This document shows, piece after piece, positions 12,953 to 20,997 of a stretch of DNA of 33,649 bases. The position numbers and the translations under genes are program-made. Positions within the stretch are counted from its first letter, which is position 1; each line of letters begins with the position of its first letter. The stretch lies in the IMG/VR virus record IMGVR_UViG_3300049218_000114, positions 1 through 33,649 of that record; one strand, 5' to 3'. This stretch comes from a virus. The notes under the pieces are model-generated. The model was given only the letters and a program-made list of their open reading frames with translations, was not told the DNA's origin and made no database searches.

Positions 12953-14670
12953 GGCTGGTTCAGCATATTACCAGGGTTGACCGGCGGAACGTTAAAGCCA
13001 AATCGTGACCGCTGCGCGCCGTTCGGATATTGGTTCATCTCATGCGCCGCATAAGCCGCCGTCGTGCCTAACGCCGTGCCGAGAGGCGTCGCCACCAGGT
13101 TGTTAAATATACCGCTTATCGTCTGAAGACCCGCGGTGAAAGCGCGAAGCGCGGCGCCAAGCAGCTCGAAATCCGGAATCAATATCTGACCGATTTCCCG
13201 GTTGAATTGGCTCAGACTTTCATCAAACCGATTCAACCCAGCTTGCGGCGCCGCATTTGCTGAATTGAAATCGTCATTCAGCTGACTCTGCCCGATATTG
13301 CGTAGCGTCGAGTAATCCGTCTGGTAAGTGTCCCAGTGCTGCATGATGCTGCGGACCGCGTCGCCGCCCTGCTGGTTCGTGAAGTAATCGCTGATCACAG
13401 CATTCCGATCAGTCGGCGTCATGTTTTTTGTCGCATCATGAACGAAGTCCAGAACGGTCTGAATCGGGTCTTTACCCTCAGCAACCGCTTGATCTTCCAT
13501 CGCGTAAAGATCGGCAGGCTTGACGCCATATTTGTCAAAAATCGCCCGCATCTGCGGCATCAGCATCCGGCTCATCTGCAAGAACGACCGCTCAGCATGT
13601 GTCGTGCCGATATAGTGGATCATGTCTGTGTCATCGGTAGCGGCTTCGCTGGGGATCGAAACATTCTTGATGATGGTTTCCATCGCCGCATAGGTGTAAT
13701 CAGCCACGTCCGGCCCGGTGTCGCCGGCAGTCGCCAGCGCCCCGCCAATCACCGGCAGAAATTGCCCGAAACTTTCCGCCGAAAAATGCCCCAGCTTCGT
13801 CGCATACCCCAGTTGCCCAAGGGCAGCGCCCATCTGGTCAGGCGATATTTTGAAGCTGTCGGCCAAAGCAAAAACGGCGCCCTGCATATCCGTCACGTCA
13901 ATCGCGTGCGCAGTCGCAGCTTCAGCGAGGCTCGGCATAAGCGCGTCGACTTCAGCCGGTTTAAGCCCGGTCGTGATCAAAAACTTGTAAGCGTTCACCA
14001 AGTCTTCCGAACTTGCAGAATACTTCAGCGCCAAGTCATCAACCATAGCGGCGATGCGCGATTGTTCATCCGCCGCCGTCGGCCCATGCAGCTGCTCAGT
14101 GTTGGTGATTTGGGTTAGAGTCGAACTAAAACCGGCGTATGTCTCAGCAGACTCCTTTCCGAGCGCCAGCTCCAAGCCGGCATACAGCAGATGCGTCATG
14201 GCATCGCCATGGGCACCATCTTTCTGCGGGCGTTTCGGATCGTCCGTATCCTCATCCGGCTCCGGCAACTGCGTCCCCGGCGGAATAAACGCCGGCGCGC
14301 CATTATCCTCGGCCGAAGGCCCATACGGATTCGGCACAAATGTATTCTCAAAACTATAAGGCCCAGAGCCGCCATAGCCGGCAAACGCCGTCTTCAGATC
14401 ATCCACCTTCGCGATTTGCGCTTCGGCCGCGGCGCCAATGCCGCCCACCGCATCGATCACCCCTTTCACATCGCCGGTGATCGCCTCGAAATCCGCCCCC
14501 AGCTGCGCCGGCCCGCGCATCGCCGCCAGCTCGCCGGTCAAATCCCCCAGCACATCCCGCAACCCCTGCAACGTACTCTCAAGGCTGCCAAACTCGCCGC
14601 GCACCTCATCCAGCCCGGCATTCATTTCATTGCGCAGTTTCAGCGTCAGTTCGGCAACAAGATCATCCAT
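12949..14670 (-). CDS. Tail tape measure protein
   Basis: 573 aa, with an N-terminal coiled-coil (LVAELTLKLRNEMNAGLDEVRGEFGSLESTLQGLRDVLG) and a central tape-measure core, KYSASSEDLVNAYKFLITTGLKPAEVDALMPSLAEAATA, followed by PDQMGAALGQLGYATKLGHF. A hydrophobic/helical C-terminus precedes FGFNVPPVNPGNMLNQP. At 573 residues the implied tail is short compared with many Mu-like phages, whose tape measures often exceed 700 aa. Its ATG lies 1 nt after the TGA of the frameshifted chaperone extension, so translation may be coupled to that frame. Confidence 0.82.
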   Translation of the reverse strand: MDDLVAELTLKLRNEMNAGLDEVRGEFGSLESTLQGLRDVLGDLTGELAAMRGPAQLGADFEAITGDVKGVIDAVGGIGAAAEAQIAKVDDLKTAFAGYGGSGPYSFENTFVPNPYGPSAEDNGAPAFIPPGTQLPEPDEDTDDPKRPQKDGAHGDAMTHLLYAGLELALGKESAETYAGFSSTLTQITNTEQLHGPTAADEQSRIAAMVDDLALKYSASSEDLVNAYKFLITTGLKPAEVDALMPSLAEAATAHAIDVTDMQGAVFALADSFKISPDQMGAALGQLGYATKLGHFSAESFGQFLPVIGGALATAGDTGPDVADYTYAAMETIIKNVSIPSEAATDDTDMIHYIGTTHAERSFLQMSRMLMPQMRAIFDKYGVKPADLYAMEDQAVAEGKDPIQTVLDFVHDATKNMTPTDRNAVISDYFTNQQGGDAVRSIMQHWDTYQTDYSTLRNIGQSQLNDDFNSANAAPQAGLNRFDESLSQFNREIGQILIPDFELLGAALRAFTAGLQTISGIFNNLVATPLGTALGTTAAYAAHEMNQYPNGAQRSRFGFNVPPVNPGNMLNQP

Positions 14671-14671
14671 C

Positions 14672-15255
14672 TCAGCCTCCCTTCAATCGCTCGTTCAGCC
14701 GGTGCGCGGCGGCATTCCAGAACCGCACCTGGTCAAGCCCCATCGCCTCAATCTCGGAAATCGGCGTGTTGTAATACCGCGCCAGCCCGGCCAGAATTAC
14801 CGGCCAGTCTTCCGGCCAGGCGTCGTAAAAAAACGCACCACGATCAGCGCGGCCGCGATATCCGAAGCATCCATCGCATCATGCACCAGCCGCGCCCGCC
14901 CCAGCGACATCCCCGTCGAGCTCGCAATCATCTGCGGCCGGAAATCATCGCCCGTCGCCTGCGCAATCTCCCGCTGCGCCTTGCCGTTCAACCGCTTCAA
15001 ATGCAGGCTCGGATATTTCTCTTCCGTCACCGCCCCGGCCGCATCGCGGAAGCGCAGCGTCACCGGGTAATCCAGCGTCAGCACAAAGCTGCCATCGCCC
15101 TGCGCCAACGCATTTTCCGGGAAGTCCGGCGGCAGCACCGGCGCTCGTGACGTCACCGTGCCGCCGCCCTCTTCCAGCACCGGAAGCGCCGCCGAAACCG
15201 GTGCCGAATCAATCTTGTCCGGGTCATTGAAAACCACCACGTTATCAATACCCAT
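14672..15255 (-). CDS. Tail assembly chaperone frameshift product (gp41-42'-like)
   Basis: A -1 slip at TTTTTTT (14833-14827) would join ALIVVRFF to a second frame that is open from 14827 to the TGA at 14672-14674. This adds 51 residues beginning YDAWPEDWPVILAGLARYY and including PISEIEAMGLDQVRFWNAAA, the Trp/Met-Leu-Asp pattern of the short T (GpE-like) partner in tail chaperone pairs. Mu, lambda and P2 make the long chaperone the same way. The extension has no plausible start codon of its own near its beginning and ends 1 nt before the tape-measure ATG, which supports a frameshift over an independent gene. Confidence 0.8.
14797..15255 (-). CDS. Mu gp41-like tail assembly chaperone, short form
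   Basis: Start at ATG 15255, 1 nt after the tube stop; product 152 aa. An Asp/Pro-rich N-terminus (DNVVVFNDPDKIDSAPV) leads into FVLTLDYPVTLRFRDAAG, then KYPSLHLKRLNGKAQREIAQATGDDFRPQMIASSTGMSLGRARLVHDAMDASD, the helical core of phage tail chaperones. The zero frame ends at TTPGRKTGR 10 codons after the slippery run. It binds the tape measure during tail assembly and is absent from virions, as known for the family. Confidence 0.8.
   Translation of the reverse strand: MGIDNVVVFNDPDKIDSAPVSAALPVLEEGGGTVTSRAPVLPPDFPENALAQGDGSFVLTLDYPVTLRFRDAAGAVTEEKYPSLHLKRLNGKAQREIAQATGDDFRPQMIASSTGMSLGRARLVHDAMDASDIAAALIVVRFFTTPGRKTGR
14827..14833 (-). promoter_or_regulatory. Programmed -1 ribosomal frameshift slippery site TTTTTTT
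   Basis: In the zero frame the run reads CGT TTT TTT ACG, i.e. a T-TTT-TTT heptamer in the right phase for simultaneous -1 slippage of both tRNAs. The -1 frame then reads TAC GAC GCC TGG and stays open for 51 codons. A GC-rich segment with CTGGCCGG and CCGGCCAG-like elements follows and could form the stimulatory structure. Confidence 0.78.
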
Positions 15256-15256
15256 G

Positions 15257-15634
15257 TTACACTCCCGCTTCCTGCGCCGGCTGGCCGGACCACTCGGCGG
15301 AAACATTGCTCCCGCCGCCGCCCTTCACCGCCGGGTCCTTCGAGAAGAACGCGCCATTGATGATGTAAGTCTGCCCGGTATCGCACTTCACCTGCAGCTC
15401 GCTCCCGTTCAGCGCCTTCAGCGCGGCAAGGGACATGCCGGCGGTCAGCGGAAAGCTCGCCTTAACCGACGCCGGCATCATCTGCTGGGAATTGGTAATC
15501 TGCCGCCCGGCCACCACCGGCGTGCTAATCAGCCCGCCCGTCATGAACGAAGCGCCCTTATCGACAGCCAGCTTCGTGCCGCCGAAAATCAAGTCGATAA
15601 TCCCAAGCGATTGCGCGGTCGTGCTGCCTGACAT
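15257..15634 (-). CDS. Mu M (gp40)-like tail tube protein
   Basis: 125 aa, with LGIIDLIFGGTKLAVDKGASFMTGG near the N-terminus, VAGRQITNSQQMMPASVKASFPLTAGMSLAALKALNGSELQVKCDTGQTYIINGAFF, and a Gly-rich tail. This matches the size and motif order of Mu-type tube proteins, which stack as hexamers inside the sheath. It follows the sheath gene by 9 nt and precedes the chaperone by 1 nt. Confidence 0.85.
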   Translation of the reverse strand: MSGSTTAQSLGIIDLIFGGTKLAVDKGASFMTGGLISTPVVAGRQITNSQQMMPASVKASFPLTAGMSLAALKALNGSELQVKCDTGQTYIINGAFFSKDPAVKGGGGSNVSAEWSGQPAQEAGV

Positions 15635-15643
15635 GTTCCTGCC

Positions 15644-17155
15644 TCAATTATTCGAAATGAATTCGAGAGAACCGGCCAGCACCATCAGGTTGCCCATCAC
15701 CTGAATTTGCTGCCGCGCATTCACCCGGTTGCCGTCATTCGGATCGATGGCAAAGCTGGAATTCTTCGCCGTCGCCGCCGAATTCTGTATCCAGCCGTTC
15801 TGCTCATAAACCGCGCTGCGCCCCGTCCAGCTCGCCTTCAGCGTGCCGGGTGTGACCGCATCCGGGTTATACGCCGCGGCAATCGTGCCGTCCTCGGTCA
15901 GCAGATTGCGCGGATACAGCAGGGAGATATACGCATCCCAGTCATACCGCACCCGCGTCGGCACCTTGGTATCCTGCAAGTCGAACCACGCAAAATCCTG
16001 GATGCTCCCGGCGTCAAGCCGGTACGTCGTCGTCACCCGCTCCAGCACAATCCCGCCATAGCCATCCGGGTCGTAAGTCGACAGCCCGGCGATCAGCAAG
16101 TTCTCCCGCTCCGCCAGCGTGAACACATCCGCATCCGCCGGGCACACCACGCCGGCCAGCGGCACGGTGCGCATCTGCAACGCCGGCTGCTGCGCGGTGG
16201 AATAGCAGCACGCCGCCGCCAGCGCCGCCGCAACCTCCCAGCTCGGCGTCAGCGAATTCTGCAGCGGCAGCGCGCAGAGATATTTGCAGTTCGGCCCAAA
16301 GGTCAGCGCCGTGCCGTAGGTCTGCGATAGCGCCACATACCCCTGCGCATCCTTCTTCACCATCGCGCCATACAGCCCGTTCAGCCAGCTGGCGAACGCG
16401 CCGATATTCGTCGTGTCGGTCCAGGCAAACGCCACATCCGTGTACCAGGTGGCAATCCCGGCCAGGGCCGATGCAATCGTCGTCGTCGGGTCCGTCGCCC
16501 CGCCGGCCATCGCGGTCACCGTCACAGCCAGGCCGGAAGGCGTCAAATCCCCACACTGCGCATTCAGCCGGATATCGATCTGGTTGCCCAGCGTCCCGCC
16601 ATGCGCGGCATTCAGCGTCACCGTCCCGCTCGCCACGGTCACCGTGCCAATCGGTATCGGTGTCTGCCCGGTCACCGCACTGGCGGCAAGCAGCGCCTGC
16701 AAATTCCCCGCAACCACCGCCGCCGTATCGCCAACATTCACCGCCACCGGAAACCGCTGCCCGGCCACATAGGCCACCAGCGTCCCCGCGGCCGTCGCCG
16801 TGCCGGTCAGCGCAATCGTCCCGCTCGCCTTCGTGGCACCCGTCGCATCGGCAATGCCCATCGCATCAACCGGCGTGTACGGGTTGTTTTTCAGCCATTT
16901 ATGGCACATCCGCGCGGCAATGCTTCCGGTCCCGAACAGTGCATTCGCTTGCGCGCCGGAGTTGATCGGGTAAATCCCGCCCGCCGCCGCTTGCCCAGCC
17001 GCCAGCATCTGCCCAATGATCAGCCCGCGCGCCGGAAACGGCAGCACCGCGTTTTCGTTGATGGCGGCTTTCACCTCCATGTAATTGCCTGGCACCTTCC
17101 AGGTGTAGGGAATTTCCGCGAAGTTGATCACGCCCGGTGAAGTGGTTCCGCTCAT
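15644..17155 (-). CDS. Mu L (gp39)-like contractile tail sheath protein
   Basis: 503 aa. The family N-terminus (GVINFAEIPYTWKVPGNYMEV), ALFGTGSIAARMCHKWLKNNPYTPVDAMGIA, the central inserted beta domains around SGTIALTGTATAAGTLVAYVAG, and the C-terminal strand-exchange region (KVPTRVRYDWDAYISLLYPRNLL, then NARQQIQVMGNLMVLAGSLEF) are all clear. Sheath monomers contract to drive the tube through the outer membrane. ATG at 17155 lies 3 nt from the upstream stop. Confidence 0.9.
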   Translation of the reverse strand: MSGTTSPGVINFAEIPYTWKVPGNYMEVKAAINENAVLPFPARGLIIGQMLAAGQAAAGGIYPINSGAQANALFGTGSIAARMCHKWLKNNPYTPVDAMGIADATGATKASGTIALTGTATAAGTLVAYVAGQRFPVAVNVGDTAAVVAGNLQALLAASAVTGQTPIPIGTVTVASGTVTLNAAHGGTLGNQIDIRLNAQCGDLTPSGLAVTVTAMAGGATDPTTTIASALAGIATWYTDVAFAWTDTTNIGAFASWLNGLYGAMVKKDAQGYVALSQTYGTALTFGPNCKYLCALPLQNSLTPSWEVAAALAAACCYSTAQQPALQMRTVPLAGVVCPADADVFTLAERENLLIAGLSTYDPDGYGGIVLERVTTTYRLDAGSIQDFAWFDLQDTKVPTRVRYDWDAYISLLYPRNLLTEDGTIAAAYNPDAVTPGTLKASWTGRSAVYEQNGWIQNSAATAKNSSFAIDPNDGNRVNARQQIQVMGNLMVLAGSLEFISNN

Positions 17156-17158
17156 GGT

Positions 17159-17362
17159 CTACCCCTTTTCTTTCATGGCCGCCGCCGGCTCGGCTTTCGG
17201 CGGTTCGGGCACCACCAGGTCACCGGAAGCAATCAGCCGCTCCACGGCCACGGTGCGCGTCACCAGTTTGCCAAGGCCATGAATAATCTCCCCGCCCGCA
17301 ATCGGCAGCGGCACTTTCCGCCCCTCGCCGGGCTTCACGAAAACTTTCGGCAGCTCATACAT
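17159..17362 (-). CDS. Mu gp38-like DUF2635 protein
   Basis: Start at ATG 17362, within the last codons of the gp37-like gene (8-nt overlap). The 67-aa product reads YELPKVFVKPGEGRKVPLPIAG then GKLVTRTVAVERLIASGDLVV, the typical DUF2635 arrangement of VxPxxGRKVPxP and a V..WxxRxxxGDVV-like end. These small proteins lie just before the sheath gene in Mu-like phages; their exact role is unknown. Confidence 0.78.
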   Translation of the reverse strand: MYELPKVFVKPGEGRKVPLPIAGGEIIHGLGKLVTRTVAVERLIASGDLVVPEPPKAEPAAAMKEKG

Positions 17363-17966
17363 TCGGATTTTCCCAATCGGAGGTGAAAACATCAGTGCTG
17401 CCGTTCGCTGTGGGAAAATTCCACGTCTCGGCCATTTCCTCAAAAATCCCGCATCCAGGGTTCTGGATCGTATCCGCCAGCGTGATCCGCAGCGGCACCG
17501 CCAAATCCAGCGCGATCACCGCGCAATCATCCGCCCACGCCTCGGAAACCGCGTTCGAGACTTTCCGCACCTCAACCGCGCCCGTCGCCGCATTGAACCC
17601 TTGCAGCACCGCAACAGCGACGCCGGCCATCTTCAAAACGCCAATCCCCTGCGCATCGCCATAAAACAGTGAGCGCGGCGTGCCCGTGGCCTGGCGCACG
17701 GAAAGCAGCAGCATCCAGGACGCAACTCCCAGAAATATCCGCCCATCCATTTTCGGCGCAACACCCACGAAGCCGAGGCCCAGGAACGGCTGGTTGCCTT
17801 GCGTCAAGCTCTGCCACGCCTTGCGGTCCGCATTCGCCGGCATGTATTTGAACTGAAACAGCGAGGCCGGAAACGCCAGCTGCAGCCGCGCCGCAATCGC
17901 CCGCCCCTGCGCCGCCAGGCTGTCCCACTCCGTCATCGCCAGGCGGGAAACCGCAACCTCGCTCAC
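17355..17966 (-). CDS. Mu gp37-like DUF1834 protein (tail completion)
   Basis: GTG at 17966 overlaps the previous stop (GTGA), giving 203 aa starting SEVAVSRLAMTEWDSLAAQG. Family features: LQLAFPASLFQFKYMPANADRKAWQSLTQGNQPFLGLGFVGVAP, VQ-containing hydrophobic strand FLGVASWMLLLSVRQATG, and a C-terminus with FEEMAETWNFPTAN. DUF1834/gp37 proteins lie between the DUF1320 and DUF2635 proteins in Mu. A longer frame from 18008 overlaps the upstream gene and is not needed. Confidence 0.8.
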   Translation of the reverse strand: MSEVAVSRLAMTEWDSLAAQGRAIAARLQLAFPASLFQFKYMPANADRKAWQSLTQGNQPFLGLGFVGVAPKMDGRIFLGVASWMLLLSVRQATGTPRSLFYGDAQGIGVLKMAGVAVAVLQGFNAATGAVEVRKVSNAVSEAWADDCAVIALDLAVPLRITLADTIQNPGCGIFEEMAETWNFPTANGSTDVFTSDWENPNV

Positions 17967-18427
17967 GGCCAGCCGCTCCCGTAAAATGCACCGCCAAACC
18001 CATCGCAAACCGGCGCCTGGTCCTGGTAAACCTGCGGCCGGGATTGGAACGTCGCAAAGCTCTCATCGCCTGGCGCCACCTCGGCCAGGTCGAGCACAAC
18101 CTCGCCCCGCGCAATCTTGCCCAACCAGGAAATCACTTCCTCGCGGTCCGTGCGCACCAGTTCGGAAGGCTGGCGCTCCCCGCCAGTCGAAAGATCATAC
18201 CGCGCCAGCAGGCAGCACGCCCGGCTAACCTCCGCCGGCGCCACGTCCAGCGGCACCCGGTACCGCTTGCGCAGATACGTGTCGATCAGCGCGCTCGCAT
18301 CATCCAGCTTCTGGCAGATCGGCGCGTCCACCACCGCCACCGCCTCGGCGCCATCCGGCGTGGAAGCGCGGATCATCTCCGCCGCCCCAAACCGCAACAC
18401 CATATCGGCAACGGTGGCATAGGCCAT
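17963..18427 (-). CDS. Mu gp36-like DUF1320 protein (head-tail joining)
   Basis: 154 aa, opening AYATVADMVLRFGAAEMIRAS, then CQKLDDASALIDTYLRKRYRVPLD and CCLLARYDLSTG, exactly the order of DUF1320 (gp36) proteins, which resemble head-completion/adaptor proteins of other tailed phages. It starts 3 nt after the gp35-like gene and ends in a GTGA overlap with gp37. Confidence 0.85.
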   Translation of the reverse strand: MAYATVADMVLRFGAAEMIRASTPDGAEAVAVVDAPICQKLDDASALIDTYLRKRYRVPLDVAPAEVSRACCLLARYDLSTGGERQPSELVRTDREEVISWLGKIARGEVVLDLAEVAPGDESFATFQSRPQVYQDQAPVCDGFGGAFYGSGWP

Positions 18428-18429
18428 GG

Positions 18430-18657
18430 TTAAGCCGCCTTACCCTTCGAAGTCTCGGCAGCCTTCAGAAAGGCGTCGACCCCATCCGCTTCCAAAACCT
18501 CGCCAACCACGACGGTCAGCATCCGGTCAGCGATAATCGCCTTCAGCTGCTCGGCCGTGAAAGTGTCGGCCGGATATGCCTTGGCGCCGGAAAACAAAAC
18601 CCCGCCGCACATGCGCGGCATCGGCGAGGAACACGTAACGACAATCTGCTTTTTCAT
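18430..18657 (-). CDS. Mu gp35-like small head-region protein (HI1506-related)
   Basis: Start at ATG 18657 (KKQIVVTCSSPMPRMCGGVLFSG) rather than at 18708, which would run back through a hairpin. The 75-aa product continues YPADTFTAEQLKAIIADRMLTVVVGEVLEADG, resembling HI1506/gp35 proteins encoded after the major head protein. Function not established. Confidence 0.7.
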   Translation of the reverse strand: MKKQIVVTCSSPMPRMCGGVLFSGAKAYPADTFTAEQLKAIIADRMLTVVVGEVLEADGVDAFLKAAETSKGKAA

Positions 18658-18681
18658 GATACCCTGGATGGTTCGAGAAAC

Positions 18682-18705
18682 CCCGCCAGGCGCCAGCCAG
18701 GCGGG
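18682..18705 (-). promoter_or_regulatory. Hairpin between the major capsid gene and the gp35-like gene
   Basis: On the minus strand CCCGCC-T-GGC, loop TGGC, GCC-T-GGCGGG forms a 9-bp stem with one T-T mismatch, followed by GTTTC. It lies 18 nt after the major head stop. The lack of a long U-tract argues for a leaky terminator or a 3'-end stabiliser that keeps capsid mRNA more abundant than the genes behind it. Confidence 0.5.
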
Positions 18706-18722
18706 CACATCATTCAGCCGCC

Positions 18723-19628
18723 TCAGTTGAGCCAGACGTTTTCGACTGCGGTCGAAAGCCCCTTGAACGTGTTCGGCGTCAGGTTGCTGGTCACCAGCGG
18801 ATCATAGTCATTTTCGCAATACGCCCGCGCCGTCGGATACAGCGATGTCGGCACGATCAGCTTCGTCGGCTTGATCCCCATCGGCGAGCCATCCGGCCGC
18901 TTCCAGGAAGCCATGGTCGCCCGCGCCGCATTCAGGTTCGCCAAGTTCAGCGTGGCGTCGGAGCGGAAGATCAGCTGGTACAGCCCATACCCCGCGGCGC
19001 AGCGCATATCGCCGCCCCACTGGAATTCGTTCCGGTCGAACACGGACGGGTCCGTGAGTGACGTGCGCGGCGTGATCACCGGACGGCGGCGCCACTGGAA
19101 CACGAACGGCTTCAGCACCTTGCCGTCATCAACCAGGTACCAGCTGGTGGACGAACCGGACTGATAATTCGCGGTCGTCGAGCTGGAGCTGGTATTCGGG
19201 AAGCTCACATGGCTGGCGGAGAAGAAATCCTGCCCATCCACCCAAAGCGTCGTCGTGCCGTTCTTGAAAAGCTGCGCCACCAGCAAATCCGCCTTGTTGC
19301 CGAAATCCTGACCGATCTGCGCCGCCGCCGGCGCCAGCATCCCGAACTTGTCATCCTCCAGCTGTTCGCGCCGGATCGCGATGGTCTCTTCATACGTCTT
19401 GTTGGAGATCGCGAAGGTTTCCTGGGAGAGCGAATACGCCAGGCGCTCGCCAATCCACTCGCGCACGCCGGGCAGCATGTCCAGGCGCGGATAAACCTCG
19501 GTATCGCCCGTCGAATTCACCTCAAGGCAAAAGCTCTTATAGATGGATGGCGCGGCAAACAGCTGCTGGTTGAACGCCTTCTGCACATTGTTGTTCAGCG
19601 TCTGGAGCGCCGGAAATGTAATATCCAT
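18723..19628 (-). CDS. Mu T (gp34)-like major head protein
   Basis: 301 aa. The family pattern is visible throughout: DITFPALQTLNNNVQKAFNQQLF, YPRLDMLPGVREWIGERLAYSLSQETFAISNKTYEETIAIRREQLEDDKFGML, QIGQDFGNKADLLVAQLFKNGTTTLWVDGQDFFSASH, then FQWGGDMRCAAGYGLYQLIFRS. HK97-fold major capsid proteins of Mu-like phages lack a long cleaved delta domain because scaffolding comes from the separate I/Z gene. It follows the decoration-protein gene by 2 nt and is followed by a hairpin. Confidence 0.92.
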   Translation of the reverse strand: MDITFPALQTLNNNVQKAFNQQLFAAPSIYKSFCLEVNSTGDTEVYPRLDMLPGVREWIGERLAYSLSQETFAISNKTYEETIAIRREQLEDDKFGMLAPAAAQIGQDFGNKADLLVAQLFKNGTTTLWVDGQDFFSASHVSFPNTSSSSTTANYQSGSSTSWYLVDDGKVLKPFVFQWRRRPVITPRTSLTDPSVFDRNEFQWGGDMRCAAGYGLYQLIFRSDATLNLANLNAARATMASWKRPDGSPMGIKPTKLIVPTSLYPTARAYCENDYDPLVTSNLTPNTFKGLSTAVENVWLN

Positions 19629-19630
19629 GA

Positions 19631-20044
19631 TCAGTAACCCTTCACTTCAACATAGGTCTGACCGTTATCGATCCCGACCAGATAACCGATAATGCCGGTG
19701 AACCCGCTGCCCGGCTGGGTCAGCGTCAGCGTGCCGTCATCGGTCGCGTAAACCTTGGCGTTGACGTTCGCATCGGTGGCGGACGGCACGGTCAACGCGA
19801 ACGTATCGTTCGCCGCCGTCACCGTGGCGCCGGCGGAGGCATTGCCGACGTTATTCACGCCATTCATCGCCAGGCCCACGAACGCCACGATCCCACTGGT
19901 CTGAATGCGCACCGCCTGGCCGGAGGAATTCACCCCCACCAGGCCGCCAGCATAAATCGTCTCGCCCGGCGCCACCGGGTAGCCGAACGCATTGCCGCGC
20001 GCCGGCCCGCGCCGCGCAACGGTGATATTGCCTGTCAGCGCCAT
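19631..20044 (-). CDS. Putative capsid decoration protein (gp33-position)
   Basis: 137 aa, beta-rich: ALTGNITVARRGPARGNAFGYPVAPGETIYAGGLVGVNSSGQAVRI, then ASAGATVTAANDTFALTVPSATDANVNAKVYATDDGTLTLT and a closing GYLVGIDNGQTYVEVKGY. This fits small DUF2190/D-like capsid cement proteins encoded between protease and major head genes. Its ATG shares one base with the protease stop. The identification rests on position and fold pattern. Confidence 0.65.
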   Translation of the reverse strand: MALTGNITVARRGPARGNAFGYPVAPGETIYAGGLVGVNSSGQAVRIQTSGIVAFVGLAMNGVNNVGNASAGATVTAANDTFALTVPSATDANVNAKVYATDDGTLTLTQPGSGFTGIIGYLVGIDNGQTYVEVKGY

Positions 20045-20553
20045 TACGCCGCACTCCCTTCAGTCGTGACGGCCTGCTTTTTCTTGAAGGCCTTATATTC
20101 CTCAAGGTCCGTCCCCATCACCGTGCAGATCGCCACTTCCTCGGCGGTCAGCGCATCATCCGACGCGTCATGCAGCGCAACGCGACGCTGGCCGCCGGCG
20201 CCATTGATGCTCGGCAGTAAATTGACCAGCGTCTCCGTCCCCGCCGGGTCCGCCACGTGCTGCGCGATATACGCATCGCGCGCCGCGGCAATCGGCTTGC
20301 CGGCTTTGATCGCCGCGTCAACAAACGCCACCGCCGCCGCCCTCTTGCCCTCGGCCTGCAGCGTGTTGAGGCTGGTCTCCAACGCCGTCACCCGCTCGAT
20401 GGGCACGTGCGTCAGTTTCAGCGCCGCCAGCTCGGCCTTCACCGTCGCCAGCTCCGTCCCGGCGGCAACCGCCGTCTGCAACGCCGTCATCACGGCGGCA
20501 TCATCCACCGTCCCGGCAATGCCGAGCGCGGTGCAAATCGCAATTTTGTCCAT
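20044..20553 (-). CDS. Possible internal scaffold product of the protease gene (gpZ-like)
   Basis: In-frame ATG at 20553 (M149 of the protease), with GGGA 8 nt upstream, would give a 169-aa protein: DKIAICTALGIAGTVDDAAV followed by helical coiled-coil-like sequence (ELATVKAELAALK, VTALETSLNTLQAEGKRAA). In Mu the scaffold Z is made from an internal start inside I; the domain boundary falls in the corresponding place here. Confidence 0.5.
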   Translation of the reverse strand: MDKIAICTALGIAGTVDDAAVMTALQTAVAAGTELATVKAELAALKLTHVPIERVTALETSLNTLQAEGKRAAAVAFVDAAIKAGKPIAAARDAYIAQHVADPAGTETLVNLLPSINGAGGQRRVALHDASDDALTAEEVAICTVMGTDLEEYKAFKKKQAVTTEGSAA

Positions 20554-20997
20554 GTCATTCCCGTTCGTATGAAGTGCGGTCAGTTGCGTGAGGTTCGGGT
20601 TATTGGTCAGCGCCGCGGATAAAATCGCGATCACCGTGCCATCCGCCTTGTCGTAGGTAAAAACCGGGCTGATGCCCTTGTAAGCCTTGTCGGTCATCAG
20701 CGCCGTGCCGGACTCGTTCCATTCCGAACGCCCCCAAATCCCGTCCGCCCGGTTCTGCAGCTCCACAATCCAGCCGCGCGCCGGGCTGGGCGCCCCAGCC
20801 GCCGGAGCGCGCTGGGTGGAGTGGTTCTCATCAACGGGCAGCTTGCCCGCGGTCATCGAGGCCGCGATCACTTTTTCCGCGTCACGCAGCACGTAGGGCT
20901 TCCCATCCACACCGGAAAATGTCCCGGCCGGAATCAGATGTATCCATTCGGGCACCTGCCCGGCCGGGAAAGAGACAGTATGGGAGGAAACGTCCAT
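20044..20997 (-). CDS. Mu I (gp32)-like prohead protease/scaffold
   Basis: 317 aa. The N-terminal half is the protease (EWIHLIPAGTFSGVDGKPYVLRD, KLPVDENHSTQRAPAAGAPSPARGWIVELQ, with the conserved H59 in DENHS; then AYKGISPVFTYDKADGTVIAILSAALTNNPNL). The second half is a helical scaffold domain ending ISVMGTDLEEY-like CTVMGTDLEEYKAFKKKQ. The first gene behind the second late palindrome: ATG 20997 lies 43.5 nt from the palindrome centre, with no Shine-Dalgarno. This is the position of Mu's PI promoter. Confidence 0.9.
   Translation of the reverse strand: MDVSSHTVSFPAGQVPEWIHLIPAGTFSGVDGKPYVLRDAEKVIAASMTAGKLPVDENHSTQRAPAAGAPSPARGWIVELQNRADGIWGRSEWNESGTALMTDKAYKGISPVFTYDKADGTVIAILSAALTNNPNLTQLTALHTNGNDMDKIAICTALGIAGTVDDAAVMTALQTAVAAGTELATVKAELAALKLTHVPIERVTALETSLNTLQAEGKRAAAVAFVDAAIKAGKPIAAARDAYIAQHVADPAGTETLVNLLPSINGAGGQRRVALHDASDDALTAEEVAICTVMGTDLEEYKAFKKKQAVTTEGSAA

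Noticed and set aside
14797-14833. TTTTTTT as a sequencing or assembly error breaking one gene
   Set aside because: The phase, downstream open frame and exact junction with the tape-measure start match the known programmed frameshift of this gene pair.
14191-15150. Long plus-strand open frame opposite tape measure/chaperone
   Set aside because: Arg/His/Pro-rich product typical of the antisense of high-GC genes; the minus strand carries clearly recognisable genes here.
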